Source of the DNA: Oscillospiraceae bacterium | Lineage (GTDB): Bacteria > Bacillota > Clostridia > TANB77 > CAG-508 | Reading direction: 5' to 3' | DNA length: 64,000 nucleotides | Assembly: GCA_009778695.1 (NCBI GenBank) | Contig: WRFS01000003.1 | Location: 19,974 to 83,973, forward strand | In this document: positions 9,275 through 18,545 of the stretch, piece by piece | How positions within the stretch are numbered: position 1 is the stretch's first letter | Layout of the letters: each line of letters starts with the position of its first letter | The notes under the pieces: model-generated | The model's database searches: none | What the model was told of the DNA's origin: nothing | The model's input: only the letters and a program-made list of their open reading frames with translations | Made by a program: the position numbers and the translations under genes

Positions 9275-9405
9275 ATTGCCTCCATCAATTTATAATTTTT
9301 TTACCTATTATAACATTTTTTTACCAAAAGTTACAATAAGTGATGAAAATTTGTATCCTTTTATTGTTTTAATTTTTAATATACTTTGATTAATGGTGGT
9401 TAAAT

Positions 9406-9732
9406 ATGAGAAAAGATATTAATATAGAAATAGGTAACAGAATTGTGCAAATAAGAAAAGATATGAATTTGTCACAAACAAACTTTGCAACATTATGTGA
9501 TATGTCTAAACAATCACTTTGCAATATTGAACATGGTAAAAATGGAATAACTATAGATATGTTGGTAAATATTTGCAATGCAACTGGAATAAGTACAGAT
9601 TACATTATTTTAAATAAAATTGATCAAAATACACCTCCATATTATAAAAAGATCGAAAATAAACTTTTGAAGTATTCTGAAAAAAAGTTAAAAAACGTAT
9701 TTAAAATAATAAACGATATTACAATTTTTTAA
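9406..9732 (+). CDS. XRE-family helix-turn-helix regulator
   Basis: This 108-aa protein has a Cro/C1-type HTH at residues 7-65: GNRIVQIRKDMNLSQTNFA, then CDMSKQSLCNIEHGKNGI for the recognition helix region. The short C-terminal helix has no enzymatic domain. It is divergent from the Spo0A-like gene (9274), with 131 bases between them that must hold both promoters. The hairpin element copy 2 starts 17 bases after its stop codon. Confidence 0.85.
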   Translation: MRKDINIEIGNRIVQIRKDMNLSQTNFATLCDMSKQSLCNIEHGKNGITIDMLVNICNATGISTDYIILNKIDQNTPPYYKKIENKLLKYSEKKLKNVFKIINDITIF

Positions 9733-9748
9733 AAACATATACTAAGTA

Positions 9749-9864
9749 GCCTCCTCAAGTATAGTATAGCTTTTAAAAAGGTGAACGACAGCCCTTTTGA
9801 GGCCCATGGAGTCTTCGGAGGCTTGGAGGAACCTTTTTAAAAGCTATACTATACTTGAGGAGGC
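9749..9864 (+). repeat. Covarying hairpin element, copy 2
   Basis: A perfect 34-bp stem (9749-9782 with 9831-9864) closes a 48-nt loop with CGACAGCCC and the core-B segment GAGGCCCATGGAGTCTTCGG. Compared with copy 10 (63882-63994), the outer arm differs at several bases and each change is matched on the opposite arm. It lies between two co-directional plus-strand genes. Confidence 0.9.
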
Positions 9865-9912
9865 GGAAGTTTTAGGCTAAACTGTTAACTAGTACATTTT
9901 GTTAAATAATAT

Positions 9913-9942
9913 TTGACAAAATATAGCATTTTCTGATATTAT
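9913..9942 (+). promoter_or_regulatory. Sigma-A-type promoter for the 86-aa gene
   Basis: TTGACA at 9913-9918 and TATTAT at 9937-9942 are separated by 18 bases. They lie 32 bases before the ATG at 9974 of a small gene with an AGAGGTG ribosome binding site. Confidence 0.7.
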
Positions 9943-9973
9943 ATGTAAAAATATAGTAATCAGAGGTGTTATA

Positions 9974-10234
9974 ATGTCGAATATTCTTAAATTTCCTATT
10001 AAGAATAATGTAAATTTTAATGAAAAATTAGAAATGTTACATGTTGAATGTATTGACGATTTACAAAAAACTGATGAATATATCCGTGCAACTGATAAAA
10101 AGCTTTTTTTAAGAAACCTACTTATAAAAGAATATAATGTTGAGGAACATATTATAGATGAGATTATAGAAATATCAGCTGAACTTACTTCTTTAGAATA
10201 TGACAACTTTATTTCGCATTTAGGTTACAACTAA
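9974..10234 (+). CDS. Small hypothetical protein (86 aa)
   Basis: I do not recognise this protein. It is acidic, soluble and predicted mostly helical (MSNILKFPIKNNVNF at the start, IIDEIIEISAELTSLEYD near the end). It has its own good promoter (9913-9942) and an AGAGGTG ribosome binding site. It ends one base before the stop codon of the convergent whiA-like gene, so the two transcripts must overlap or share a terminator. No Cys or His cluster suggests metal binding. Confidence 0.65.
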   Translation: MSNILKFPIKNNVNFNEKLEMLHVECIDDLQKTDEYIRATDKKLFLRNLLIKEYNVEEHIIDEIIEISAELTSLEYDNFISHLGYN

Positions 10235-10235
10235 T

Positions 10236-10874
10236 TTACACTCTCGCCTTCTTTGCAAATTCCAATACCTTTTGCAATCTATAATTTACACTGGTTTTAC
10301 TAATTGGCTTTTCTAACAATTCTCCCAATTGGGTCATACTTAGAGATGGATCATTTTTTCTTAATATAGCAACTTCTTTTAGATTATCTGGTAATCCTTC
10401 AAATTTGTCATTTTCTATTAAATAATTTATTGCTTCAATATGTCTAATAGAAGCTCCTATAATCCTATCTGTGTTTGCAGCTTCACAATTTACAATTCTA
10501 TTTATATTGTTTTTCGCTTCCTTTACCACTCGTTCCTCTTCAAAGTTTAATACAGATTTTACAACGCCAATATATGCTAAAAATTTAGAAATTTCTTCCC
10601 CATCTTTTATATATACAATATAATTTTTCAATCTAGGTATACTTTTAGAAACTATGCCTTTTTCAACTAGTAAATTTTGTAATTTAATTGCTTCTTCTTT
10701 TGTTTTAAAAGATACCTCTAAATGATATTTTTTCCTTGGATCATTAACAAACCCATGTTTAAAAAAAGCATCTCTAACATATGCTTTTTCTGAAAACTCT
10801 GGGGTCTTGCGTTTATTTTTATCTAATAATTGTGCTTTTTCCAATTCTTCTTTTACTAAATTTGAAAATGACAT
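10236..10874 (-). CDS. whiA: WhiA-like regulator lacking part of the LAGLIDADG domain
   Basis: WhiA is a conserved regulator of division and, in actinobacteria, sporulation. The protein begins MSFSNLVKEELEKA like WhiA and ends with the expected WhiA helix-turn-helix (MTQLGELLEKPISKTSVNYR). The middle has AYVRDAFFKHGFVNDPRKKY and RIVNCEAANTDRI, both typical. At 212 aa it is about 100 residues shorter than usual WhiA proteins: the first LAGLIDADG half between residue 14 and the VRDAFF segment is missing. The start at 10874 is the ATG giving the family N-terminus; a 13-codon longer frame looks non-coding. Confidence 0.85.
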   Translation of the reverse strand: MSFSNLVKEELEKAQLLDKNKRKTPEFSEKAYVRDAFFKHGFVNDPRKKYHLEVSFKTKEEAIKLQNLLVEKGIVSKSIPRLKNYIVYIKDGEEISKFLAYIGVVKSVLNFEEERVVKEAKNNINRIVNCEAANTDRIIGASIRHIEAINYLIENDKFEGLPDNLKEVAILRKNDPSLSMTQLGELLEKPISKTSVNYRLQKVLEFAKKARV

Positions 10875-10933
10875 GCTATTCTTTTCTTTCTTTTTAAAAT
10901 TATTATAACACATTTTTTAAAAATAATATATAT

Positions 10934-11938
10934 CTAATAATGATGTTTTATTCGTAAATATATAGATATAATTATAATAATAATTACACAAATTAGTATA
11001 ATTATTATCCATTTAAGCGTGCTGCTTTTTATTTGCTGTGAAGAAGAATGTATTTCATTTGCCGTATTTAATAACTCACCATGTAAATTTCCTTCTGTAA
11101 CTTGTTCCCCTGTTATAACACTTGAATTTGCTGCAGTAGACAGCCTTTGTATATTAGGAATAATTGTATTTGTATCTATCTCTGCTGCTTTTTTTAAAAT
11201 TATTATTTTATATATTTTTTCATTGCCACTTTCAGCCGTAACTACTACTCTAATGACATTGGTTCCTTCTTCAAGATTCATATTTCCCAATATTTTACAT
11301 GTTGCTTTTGAATTGTTAGAAACTGCAACTACATCTACTTTATTTACGCTGGTACCAACTGTAGTATTATAGCTTAATACATTTGATGAAAAGCTTGGAG
11401 TTAATATAGCTGGAGTTATGCTTAAACTTTTTAAAGTTGCATCTGTTGATTTGCCAGATATTGTAATAGGAACAATTGAGTTTCCACCTTCTATATTAAT
11501 AATCGCATTAGCTGTTTTTGCATAATCTTTTGCATCCATATCCATTAATACATCTACGCTTAATGGAACTACAATTTCGCCTTTTGGCATTGAATTTGGA
11601 ATTTTGAATTCCGCATTTATAACAACATCGTCACTTGGTGCTGATTTTTCATCCGTAGCAAAATAAGAAATTACATCTCCACTTACGCCGATATTTGTAG
11701 TTAGTGTGCCAATTTGTGTTAGTCTACTATCGGTTTGTCCTAATTTTGCTTCGAGTGCACCTAGTTTATTGTTTGAGGTCACTCCCATGGTTATAAATTG
11801 TACTTTAACGGTGTCGCCTGGTTTTGCTGTAACAGTATTACCTACTACGTCTATTTCAGCTGCAAATGATGTGTTTTTGATGAGTATTATGCTAAAAAAT
11901 ATTATTATAAATAATATGCTAATTTTAAGTTTTTGCAT
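10934..11938 (-). CDS. Membrane-anchored protein with cohesin-like and cadherin-like beta-sandwich domains
   Basis: A signal peptide (residues 1-27) is followed by a domain of about 130 residues with cohesin features: VTAKPGDTVKVQF, LGALEAKLGQTDSRL, VINAEFKIPNSMPKGE. Residues 160-250 form a cadherin-like beta-sandwich (ATLKSLSITPAILTPSFSS, NNSKATCKILGNMNLEEGTN). The C-terminus is one transmembrane helix with a short basic tail (YLRIKHHY). It should display its domains outside the cell. It is the last of three such anchor proteins that alternate with dockerin-bearing wall hydrolases, so it is a candidate dockerin receptor. The cohesin call is by pattern only. Confidence 0.75.
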   Translation of the reverse strand: MQKLKISILFIIIFFSIILIKNTSFAAEIDVVGNTVTAKPGDTVKVQFITMGVTSNNKLGALEAKLGQTDSRLTQIGTLTTNIGVSGDVISYFATDEKSAPSDDVVINAEFKIPNSMPKGEIVVPLSVDVLMDMDAKDYAKTANAIINIEGGNSIVPITISGKSTDATLKSLSITPAILTPSFSSNVLSYNTTVGTSVNKVDVVAVSNNSKATCKILGNMNLEEGTNVIRVVVTAESGNEKIYKIIILKKAAEIDTNTIIPNIQRLSTAANSSVITGEQVTEGNLHGELLNTANEIHSSSQQIKSSTLKWIIIILICVIIIIIISIYLRIKHHY

Positions 11939-12024
11939 GATTTTTTCTCCTCTCTATATTTCCGCCATATAAAAGATGGTGTCCTAGAATATAAAATTTT
12001 TGATATAATTAAATACATAGAATA

Positions 12025-12137
12025 GCACTTGGGGTTGGTATATATTTTTAAAAAATTGCCCGACAGCCCTTTGAGGCATACGGATTACCCCTTGACCTGG
12101 AGGGAGTTTTTTAAAAATATATACCAACCCCAAGTGC
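12025..12137 (+). repeat. Covarying hairpin element, copy 3, with outer arms
   Basis: A 31-bp perfect inner stem closes a loop with CGACAGCCCTTTGAGGC. Outer imperfect inverted arms lie at about 11979-11992 (GTGTCCTAGAAT) and 12169-12183 (ATTCTAGGGCAC). It occupies most of the 250-bp space between two minus-strand genes and is antisense to them. Confidence 0.88.
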
Positions 12138-12189
12138 GACTATTATAATTGATTTCTATATATAAAAAGGACATTCTAGGGCACAATCC

Positions 12190-14190
12190 TTAAAGACCAA
12201 TATTCAATAACCCCGTTACATATCGTTGCACCAACAGTGCATCGCCTGTATTAACCGTTCCATCACCATTTGCATCACCTGCCACTAGAAAATCATTACT
12301 AATTTTTCTAGAACCCACAGAATGCAATTGAATTAAAAATGCGTCAGCGGTATTAGATTTACCATCTCCATTTACATCACCAAGCTTTACTATTGTATAT
12401 TCTATTCCATTTAGACTAATTTTATATCCTGTAGCTAAGCCATAATCTTGTATTATATTACCATCACTATTTTTAACTTCATAATCATTTAAATTTAAAT
12501 ACCCAGCTAGTACATTAGCTGTAACTTTTGGAATTATTTTTATTACATTATTATCTTCCATTTTAACAAAATTAATTGTTGAAACGTATTGTTTTGAAAC
12601 ATACCCGGTTACACCTTCATATGTTGTAATTTTATACCAAGTTCCCAAATCTTCTAAAATTAATAATTCAGCCTTTGCTTTAACTGTTGTAACAATACCA
12701 TACCCAGTTCCTGCACCACTTCTAATATTTAAACTACTTGCTATATTTGCAATTCCATATCCTATGCAACTTATTGGCGTTGCAGAATTTGCACTTACAC
12801 CCCATGGCCCAATAGACGGATTATTTATTGTGCCTCCTCCAGTACCTCCGCCAGAAATTGGTCCTCCACTTGAATTAAATGGCTTCACATAGTCACTTGC
12901 AACATAGCCAATTTTCCCATTCCAAAACTTGACCTTATCCCAGCTTATTCCATTTGCAATAGCACAATTCCTTTGTAACATTATTACCAAATCATCTTTA
13001 TATAAAAATAATGTGCCAGAAACAGTTTGTCCATTTGCTAATTTATATTCAACGGTTACAGGACTTGCTGAACTACTCGGTTGAGTTCTTGTATTTAGTG
13101 TTGATGTAATTGTTGTATAATACTTTGTTTCTGTACTATTTGATAATGTTGATGGCTTATACACTATATCTGGCATATTATTAAATATAGGAATTATAAA
13201 ACATAACTTTTTACCCAACAATCCATTATTAGTATATGTTGTAAAAAGATTTGCTGATTGACCATATGGGTCTTGTACATTAGTCATGTATTGATGATAC
13301 AAATTCGCCGAAGATATTGTTTGCGTTTCTCCTGGTTTTAATATTTTTGTACCTACGCAATCAAATTTATAGAAATAAGCAGTGTTTTGCCCTGCCATAA
13401 TATAGTTTTTTGAGTTAAATATTGCCCCCTGCACAATCGCATAATATGGGCAGAACCATCCTTGTGCTTTTGCATATTTTAATCCATTAACAATAGCATC
13501 TCCCTCATCATATGCCCCAATATTAAAAAAGTTATAGCAACTCTGATATCCTGGATACGTTCCGCTAACAGAATCACTCCCATTTGGTCCAACTTCTTGA
13601 ATAATCTTAATTACCATACTAATAGGACTCATCTGAGATACTTCAGCAGCTTTCATAATTATATCCGTATACGTCATAGTTACATTTTTATTATAATTTG
13701 AATCTTTTGGATCGCTCATTTTAAAGGTTATAGGATTACCAAAATTAAAAACCTTGTACTTTTTCACCATATCATCTACTATACTTCTGTTATACAATTG
13801 CTGATTATATGAAACATCCAAAAATTGAAATATATTTCTTTCGTTAATGAAATTTCTTGGGTCCATAAAATATGATGTTATGGCTGAATTAGCAGCATAA
13901 AACCCACTTTCTAAATTATTAGATGGATCTCTATGAGCCACATCCATACTTTGATACACCCTGTTTAATCCTAATACGCTTTGCCCTTTTACAAAATCAC
14001 TCCAATCAATCCCCGTGTAATATGCTTGAAATTCCCAATTTGTGTGATCCGTATTTTGAATAAGTTGATCTAATAAGTTTCTATAACTTGTTGGAAAATT
14101 CTCAATTCCATTTTTTACAGTTTGTGTATAAGTTGCCGCTTGCACCTTTGAAGAAAAGAGCAAAATAAATAATGCACTTATAAATAACAT
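12190..14190 (-). CDS. Secreted beta-N-acetylglucosaminidase with SH3 and dockerin domains
   Basis: The protein cuts peptidoglycan glycans. After a signal peptide (LFISALFILLFSSKVQA) comes a domain beginning TYTQTVKNGIENFPTSY, then the glucosaminidase domain (SQMSPISMVIKIIQEVG, YNFFNIGAYDEGD, HQYMTNVQDPYGQ), two bacterial SH3 regions and a C-terminal type I dockerin with two Ca-binding repeats (GDVNGDGKSNTADAFLIQ and GDANGDGTVNTGDALLVQR). The 5' end is disturbed: the ATG with a good ribosome binding site (14281, AAAAAGGTGA) is out of frame because a palindromic repeat sits at 14210-14265. Translation must begin at ATG 14190 or at a TTG at 14268. It is a paralogue of the gene at 18546-20609. 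Confidence 0.85.
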   Translation of the reverse strand: MLFISALFILLFSSKVQAATYTQTVKNGIENFPTSYRNLLDQLIQNTDHTNWEFQAYYTGIDWSDFVKGQSVLGLNRVYQSMDVAHRDPSNNLESGFYAANSAITSYFMDPRNFINERNIFQFLDVSYNQQLYNRSIVDDMVKKYKVFNFGNPITFKMSDPKDSNYNKNVTMTYTDIIMKAAEVSQMSPISMVIKIIQEVGPNGSDSVSGTYPGYQSCYNFFNIGAYDEGDAIVNGLKYAKAQGWFCPYYAIVQGAIFNSKNYIMAGQNTAYFYKFDCVGTKILKPGETQTISSANLYHQYMTNVQDPYGQSANLFTTYTNNGLLGKKLCFIIPIFNNMPDIVYKPSTLSNSTETKYYTTITSTLNTRTQPSSSASPVTVEYKLANGQTVSGTLFLYKDDLVIMLQRNCAIANGISWDKVKFWNGKIGYVASDYVKPFNSSGGPISGGGTGGGTINNPSIGPWGVSANSATPISCIGYGIANIASSLNIRSGAGTGYGIVTTVKAKAELLILEDLGTWYKITTYEGVTGYVSKQYVSTINFVKMEDNNVIKIIPKVTANVLAGYLNLNDYEVKNSDGNIIQDYGLATGYKISLNGIEYTIVKLGDVNGDGKSNTADAFLIQLHSVGSRKISNDFLVAGDANGDGTVNTGDALLVQRYVTGLLNIGL

Positions 14191-14209
14191 TACAATTTTT
14201 TTTAATGTC

Positions 14210-14265
14210 GGGGCGAACTGCGTTCGCCCGAGAACATTCACAGGGCGGCTTTGCAATATTATGCA
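14210..14265. repeat. Palindromic GGGGCGAAC-type repeat within the 5' end of a hydrolase gene
   Basis: GGGCGAAC-tgc-GTTCGCCC (14211-14229) is a perfect palindrome, followed by ACATTCACAGGGCGGC. Similar GGGGCGAACA sequences lie at 59233-59332 and 49065-49075. The GC content contrasts sharply with the A/T runs on either side, and the reading frame is broken across it. Confidence 0.7.
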
Positions 14266-14299
14266 CAAAAAAAATAACCATTACCTAAATCACCTTTTT

Positions 14300-14331
14300 C
14301 TAGTCTCTAGTCTCTAGTTTCTAGTCTCTAG
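14300..14331. repeat. CTAGTCT tandem microsatellite
   Basis: Four and a half copies of a 7-base unit, ctagtct, with one substitution (ctagttt). It lies just before the ribosome binding site of the damaged glucosaminidase gene, so copy-number changes could affect its leader. Confidence 0.8.
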
Positions 14332-14372
14332 CTATTATATGTATTTAGATAATGATTATACTGTTATTTCAA

Positions 14373-15752
14373 TTATTCTTCGCCTTTTTCTTTATGTCTT
14401 TTTCCCTTTTTTGAATTAGTAGAACTTACATCTTTTTGTTCTTCTTTATCCAAGTTATCAGATTGACCACCCTGTGCAAGTTTTATAATAATAATTATTA
14501 TTACTATTATTATTATAAATGCTACTATTGCTAATATCATCATACTTATATTATCTTTTAGCATTGAAAAAAAGTTACTCGTATTGCTATTGTCGCTACC
14601 AACTATTGTATTGCTACTAGTTGCAATAACATTATCATCTGTTTTTATAGGATTATTTAACGTTATGTTGTAACTAGCAGTCTCTTTTCCGTCTTTTGAT
14701 TTTACCGTTACTACTATTAAATTGTCGCCTTCTATTAAATTAGTATTTCCCGTTATCTCCACAGTTGCACCATCTTGATTTGCGATTGCTGTTACATCTA
14801 CACTATCTGCCCAACTTTGTAAATTTCCAATATAATAATATGTATTTGTTGAAAATGCTGGACTTAGCTCGTCTATTTCAGTTATTGCTAAACTGCTTAA
14901 TCCTAATTTTGGAGTTGGAATAGCAGTAATGTTATTATCTACAACATTAATTGGAGGTGTTGTTGATATTATGTTATTTTCTATATCTGAAGGTGCCTTT
15001 TTAGTAACTGTTATTTGATATGTTTTTGTAGTTCCATTTTCAGCCGTAACAACTACTTTTATAATATTAGTCCCTGTTTGCAAGTTTGTATTCCCAGTTG
15101 TTTTATAAGTTGCTTTTGAATTATTTACAGCTGCAGTCACAGTCACCTTAGTTACAGTTGAATCTACAGTTAATGCATATTTTAAAGTTGAAGCTGAAAA
15201 TTTTGGTGTAATTCCACTTGGTGATGTAGTTAAGCTTTTTAATGTTGCATCTGACGACTTAACTGGAGCAACTGGGGTTGTATTTGTAGTTGTATTTGTT
15301 TTATTAGTATTAGTGTTTGTATTGGTATTGGTATTTGCAGGAGCTGGATCAGTTACAATAATTGAAATTGAAGTATCTATTGGTGTAGATTTAACATCTT
15401 GATCAACACATTGTCCCGTTAAACTTATACTATATTTTCCAGCTTTTGATGCCTTATATGTAAGCGTATCAAGTGTTTTGCTGGTATTGTTTGTATCTGA
15501 TGAAGTATCTGCAAGTGATGCAGAACTAGATTCACTTTGTAATGTTAATCCAGAATCCGCACTAACATGTAATACCCAACTTGCACTGTCTACCACATTT
15601 ACAGATACTGTAAATGTACTTCCTGTAGTTACCGTCATTTTAGAAGCTGATAAATTAGCTCCAGTAGCTGCATACACATTTTTTGGGAAAATAAATATTA
15701 GTACCCCTAATGTAAAAATTAATAATCCCACCATAGTTAAAGTTTTTTTCAT
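14373..15752 (-). CDS. Membrane-anchored protein with two cadherin-like beta-sandwich domains
   Basis: A signal peptide (to about residue 29) is followed by an Ig/cohesin-like beta domain (LSASKMTVTTGSTFTVSVNV), a Thr/Asn linker (TNTNTNTNKTNTTTN) and two cadherin-like beta-sandwich domains (ATLKSLTTSPSGITPKF and GLSSLAITEIDELSPAF). A transmembrane helix near residue 410-430 and a charged cytoplasmic tail (KKGKRHKEKGEE) complete it. It therefore displays about 380 residues outside the membrane. It lies between two dockerin-bearing hydrolase genes and is the second anchor of the alternating cluster. A binding partner is not known; wall anchoring of the hydrolases is inferred from context. Confidence 0.75.
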   Translation of the reverse strand: MKKTLTMVGLLIFTLGVLIFIFPKNVYAATGANLSASKMTVTTGSTFTVSVNVVDSASWVLHVSADSGLTLQSESSSASLADTSSDTNNTSKTLDTLTYKASKAGKYSISLTGQCVDQDVKSTPIDTSISIIVTDPAPANTNTNTNTNTNKTNTTTNTTPVAPVKSSDATLKSLTTSPSGITPKFSASTLKYALTVDSTVTKVTVTAAVNNSKATYKTTGNTNLQTGTNIIKVVVTAENGTTKTYQITVTKKAPSDIENNIISTTPPINVVDNNITAIPTPKLGLSSLAITEIDELSPAFSTNTYYYIGNLQSWADSVDVTAIANQDGATVEITGNTNLIEGDNLIVVTVKSKDGKETASYNITLNNPIKTDDNVIATSSNTIVGSDNSNTSNFFSMLKDNISMMILAIVAFIIIIVIIIIIIKLAQGGQSDNLDKEEQKDVSSTNSKKGKRHKEKGEE

Positions 15753-15793
15753 TTTTTTATTCCTTCTTTCTTTATTTATTCAACACTTTTGTG

Positions 15794-17572
15794 TTATGTT
15801 ATTAATTGTATTCCTAATAAATGACGCTTTAGAAGTAACAAGTCCACTGCATCAATCACATTGTCCTTATTTATATCTGCTGTTACATTATATGGAAATT
15901 GAAGTAAAGCCACCTGCAATAAATGACGTTTTAATAACAGCAAATCTACTGCATCTACAACATTACCAGTTGAAGAATCTGTTACCGTTTCACCATTAAG
16001 GTCCCCATAAACTAATACCAAATCATCTTTAATTACTGTATCATTTGAATCCATAATTAATACATGTGACCCTGTTGGAACTGGTTGATTATCATTTAAT
16101 TCAACGCCATCTTTATCTTTTATAACTACCTTCAAATTTTCACTTGTTTGTATATTTGCTTTAACATTTTTTACTAAAGTTTCAGGCGGTATTCCTGTAA
16201 GAATAGTATCTTCTTCTACTAATGGCGAATTCAAGTTGAAACTTTCATCTTCGCCTAATTCTGTGGCTGTAACTGTACACGTAGCAGTATATTCACCTTC
16301 TTCAGTTTTTACAGTTATATTTGCTATACCTGCTGAATTTAATGTAACTTTTCCTAATGAATCTACCGTTGCAACATCTTCATTATCACTTGTAAAAGTT
16401 ACATTCTTATTAACAGCTGTTGTTGGCAAAATAGAATAGTTTAAATTTATTTTTGAGCCATTTATGTCAGTTATATTAGGTATATTAAATTCTACACCAG
16501 AAACATATTTACTATTATCAACAGTTATGTATCTGCATAAAGTTTGTTTTTCACCATTCGCTCCTATTAGTTCTGCCTTCAATTTATGTGGTCCATCTGT
16601 TAACTTTGTTGTATCTATTGAATAACTAAACCCTGGATTTGGTGTAGTTGTTTCAAACCCTGGATATTGTGCCTGTATATCTGTCCTTTCAATTCTTTCT
16701 ACGTTTGATTTTACTAATTTGTCATCTATATATATATTTACTTGATTAGTTTGTGGACCAATTGCCCAGCCTGAAAAATCAACCGTTTTACTTACTGTAA
16801 CATTATTATCTGGACTTTCAACAGCAAAATTTAAAGTTTTTAGTTGCAAACCATAAAAATCTACTATTGCTTTTGCATCTGCCTGACCTATTTTTTGCAA
16901 TTTTGCATCTGTATTTATAAATTGCGTATCGCTACTATCTATATAACAATGTTCAACTATCATTGCTGGGATTCCATAAAACATTGGATTTCTAATTATT
17001 CCATACCAATCTGCTACTTGTCCATCAGGATATACAGGTGTATCACTTTGAGATGTTACAGGTTTAGTAAATATACCTCTATTTTTTATTCCTAAAGCTG
17101 ATAAATTATTTAATATAATATTTCCTAATTTTGTACAATTTTTATTAAATATATCTTGAGAAGTATCTCGTGTAACGTATACTTCTGCTCCTTGAACTTT
17201 AGTAGTGCTATCAATTGCGTTTATGTGCTGACTTATAAGCAAATCGGCATGAAGTCCATTTGCAATATCTGCTCTTTGTTGTAATGTAGGCGGATCTTGA
17301 TTTACTGGAACTCCATAATGTGTTTGAAATGTCCTTATTCCTGCATATTTGTCTAATTCTTGTTTTGTATATTGTGAAATTTTTAAGTTCAAGTCTCTTT
17401 CTATTAAATTTAAAGAAGTATTTACTGCACCTGGGTCGTTTCCCCCATGCCCTGGGTCAAGCACTACCACAATATTGTCGTTTTCATCAGTAGCTTTTGA
17501 AGTAGTGTTGATAGAAATTATTATAATCATTAATAATAATATTATCATTGGTATTAATATTCTTTTCTTCAT
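15794..17572 (-). CDS. N-acetylmuramoyl-L-alanine amidase with Ig-like and dockerin domains
   Basis: The catalytic Amidase_3 domain (residues 35-215) shows the zinc ligands and catalytic Glu in VVVLDPGHGGNDPG, NLIERDLNLKI, LLISQHINA and IVEHCYID. It cleaves the bond between muramic acid and the stem peptide. A beta domain (about 225-330) is followed by a Big_2-like Ig domain (DINGSKINLNYSILPTTAVN) and a C-terminal dockerin with two near-identical repeats (VVDAVDLLLLKRHLLQ and VIDAVDLLLLKRHLLG). The signal peptide is residues 1-27. It is the central enzyme of the alternating hydrolase/anchor cluster. Confidence 0.9.
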   Translation of the reverse strand: MKKRILIPMIILLLMIIIISINTTSKATDENDNIVVVLDPGHGGNDPGAVNTSLNLIERDLNLKISQYTKQELDKYAGIRTFQTHYGVPVNQDPPTLQQRADIANGLHADLLISQHINAIDSTTKVQGAEVYVTRDTSQDIFNKNCTKLGNIILNNLSALGIKNRGIFTKPVTSQSDTPVYPDGQVADWYGIIRNPMFYGIPAMIVEHCYIDSSDTQFINTDAKLQKIGQADAKAIVDFYGLQLKTLNFAVESPDNNVTVSKTVDFSGWAIGPQTNQVNIYIDDKLVKSNVERIERTDIQAQYPGFETTTPNPGFSYSIDTTKLTDGPHKLKAELIGANGEKQTLCRYITVDNSKYVSGVEFNIPNITDINGSKINLNYSILPTTAVNKNVTFTSDNEDVATVDSLGKVTLNSAGIANITVKTEEGEYTATCTVTATELGEDESFNLNSPLVEEDTILTGIPPETLVKNVKANIQTSENLKVVIKDKDGVELNDNQPVPTGSHVLIMDSNDTVIKDDLVLVYGDLNGETVTDSSTGNVVDAVDLLLLKRHLLQVALLQFPYNVTADINKDNVIDAVDLLLLKRHLLGIQLIT

Positions 17573-17624
17573 CTATTTCCCCCCTATAGAAATTGACTGC
17601 TCACACAATTACGTATTACTTTCA

Positions 17625-18464
17625 CTATTCTACATGTTTTTTTCTTTCAGGTAAGAATAGTAATACTATAACAATAATAATCAATATTACTACACCACCT
17701 AATAAAATTTTATCCAGTACTGGATTACCTTTCGTATTGTCATTTACTACACTTAAATCCGCTAATGCATTTTCATCATTTGAATTTAAGTTTTCGATAT
17801 TTTGATTATTATCTTGTGTATCTCCATTAACTAATCCTGATGAAAAAACATTTGGCTCTGTTGTAAGCATATATGTTTTTGTCGTAATGCCGTCTGGAGC
17901 TGTGCATGTTACATATATTGTGCTGTCTGTGCTGCTATTATCATTTATTGAAACTGTAGCTTTTGCATCCTCTGGTTGTGCCGTAACATTTATTTTTTTT
18001 GTTGTATCATTTTGTTCCAAAACATAGCTGACAATATTTGGGCTAAAATCTGGCACTAATGAAGCATTTTCAACATTAATGCTGCTTAAATTTGCATTTG
18101 CCTTGCTTTCATCACCTTTTGTAACATCAATTGTATATGTTCTTGTATCTTGTCCATTTTCTGCTGTGACTTTAATAGTTACTTTATTTAAACCCGATTT
18201 TAAATTCTTATTTCCAGAAATATTAACTGTTGCATTTGAATCATTTGGAGTTGCTGTAATATCAATGCTATCAACATTTTCTGGCACTACAATTATATAC
18301 TCAATAATACTTGAATCAAACTTTGGATCCAAAGTTCCAACATTTACAGATAAGCTTTTTAACGTTGGGTCATTACCCAATACTACTGTTGAAAGAACTG
18401 ATAATTGTACTAATAGTATCAAAAATATGATTAAGATTAAGAATGTAATTATTTTTTTATTCAC
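17625..18464 (-). CDS. Membrane-anchored protein with two cadherin-like beta-sandwich domains
   Basis: The signal peptide (residues 1-30) is followed at once by two cadherin-like beta-sandwich domains (DPTLKSLSVNVGTLDPKFDS and ANLSSINVENASLVPDFSP), an Asn/Asp linker and a C-terminal transmembrane helix (ILLGGVVILIIIVIVLLFL) with a basic tail (PERKKHVE). It has no enzyme domain and no cohesin-like part, so it is the simplest of the three anchors. It is encoded between the amidase and the first glucosaminidase. AAGGAAGG precedes the ATG. Confidence 0.78.
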   Translation of the reverse strand: MNKKIITFLILIIFLILLVQLSVLSTVVLGNDPTLKSLSVNVGTLDPKFDSSIIEYIIVVPENVDSIDITATPNDSNATVNISGNKNLKSGLNKVTIKVTAENGQDTRTYTIDVTKGDESKANANLSSINVENASLVPDFSPNIVSYVLEQNDTTKKINVTAQPEDAKATVSINDNSSTDSTIYVTCTAPDGITTKTYMLTTEPNVFSSGLVNGDTQDNNQNIENLNSNDENALADLSVVNDNTKGNPVLDKILLGGVVILIIIVIVLLFLPERKKHVE

Positions 18465-18490
18465 TATTTTTAACTTCCTTCCTTATGGCG

Positions 18491-18536
18491 TGATAGGCTG
18501 TCGGGCAGTTTTTTAAAAATATATACCACCCCCAAG
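18491..18536 (-). repeat. Half copy of the hairpin element, copy 4
   Basis: Only one stem arm and the beginning of the loop remain (GGCTGTCGGGCAG followed by the arm TTTTTTAAAAATATATACCA). The opposite arm and the rest of the loop are missing. It sits in the 81-bp gap between two cluster genes and shows that the elements decay by deletion. Confidence 0.75.
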
Positions 18537-18545
18537 AACTATTTG

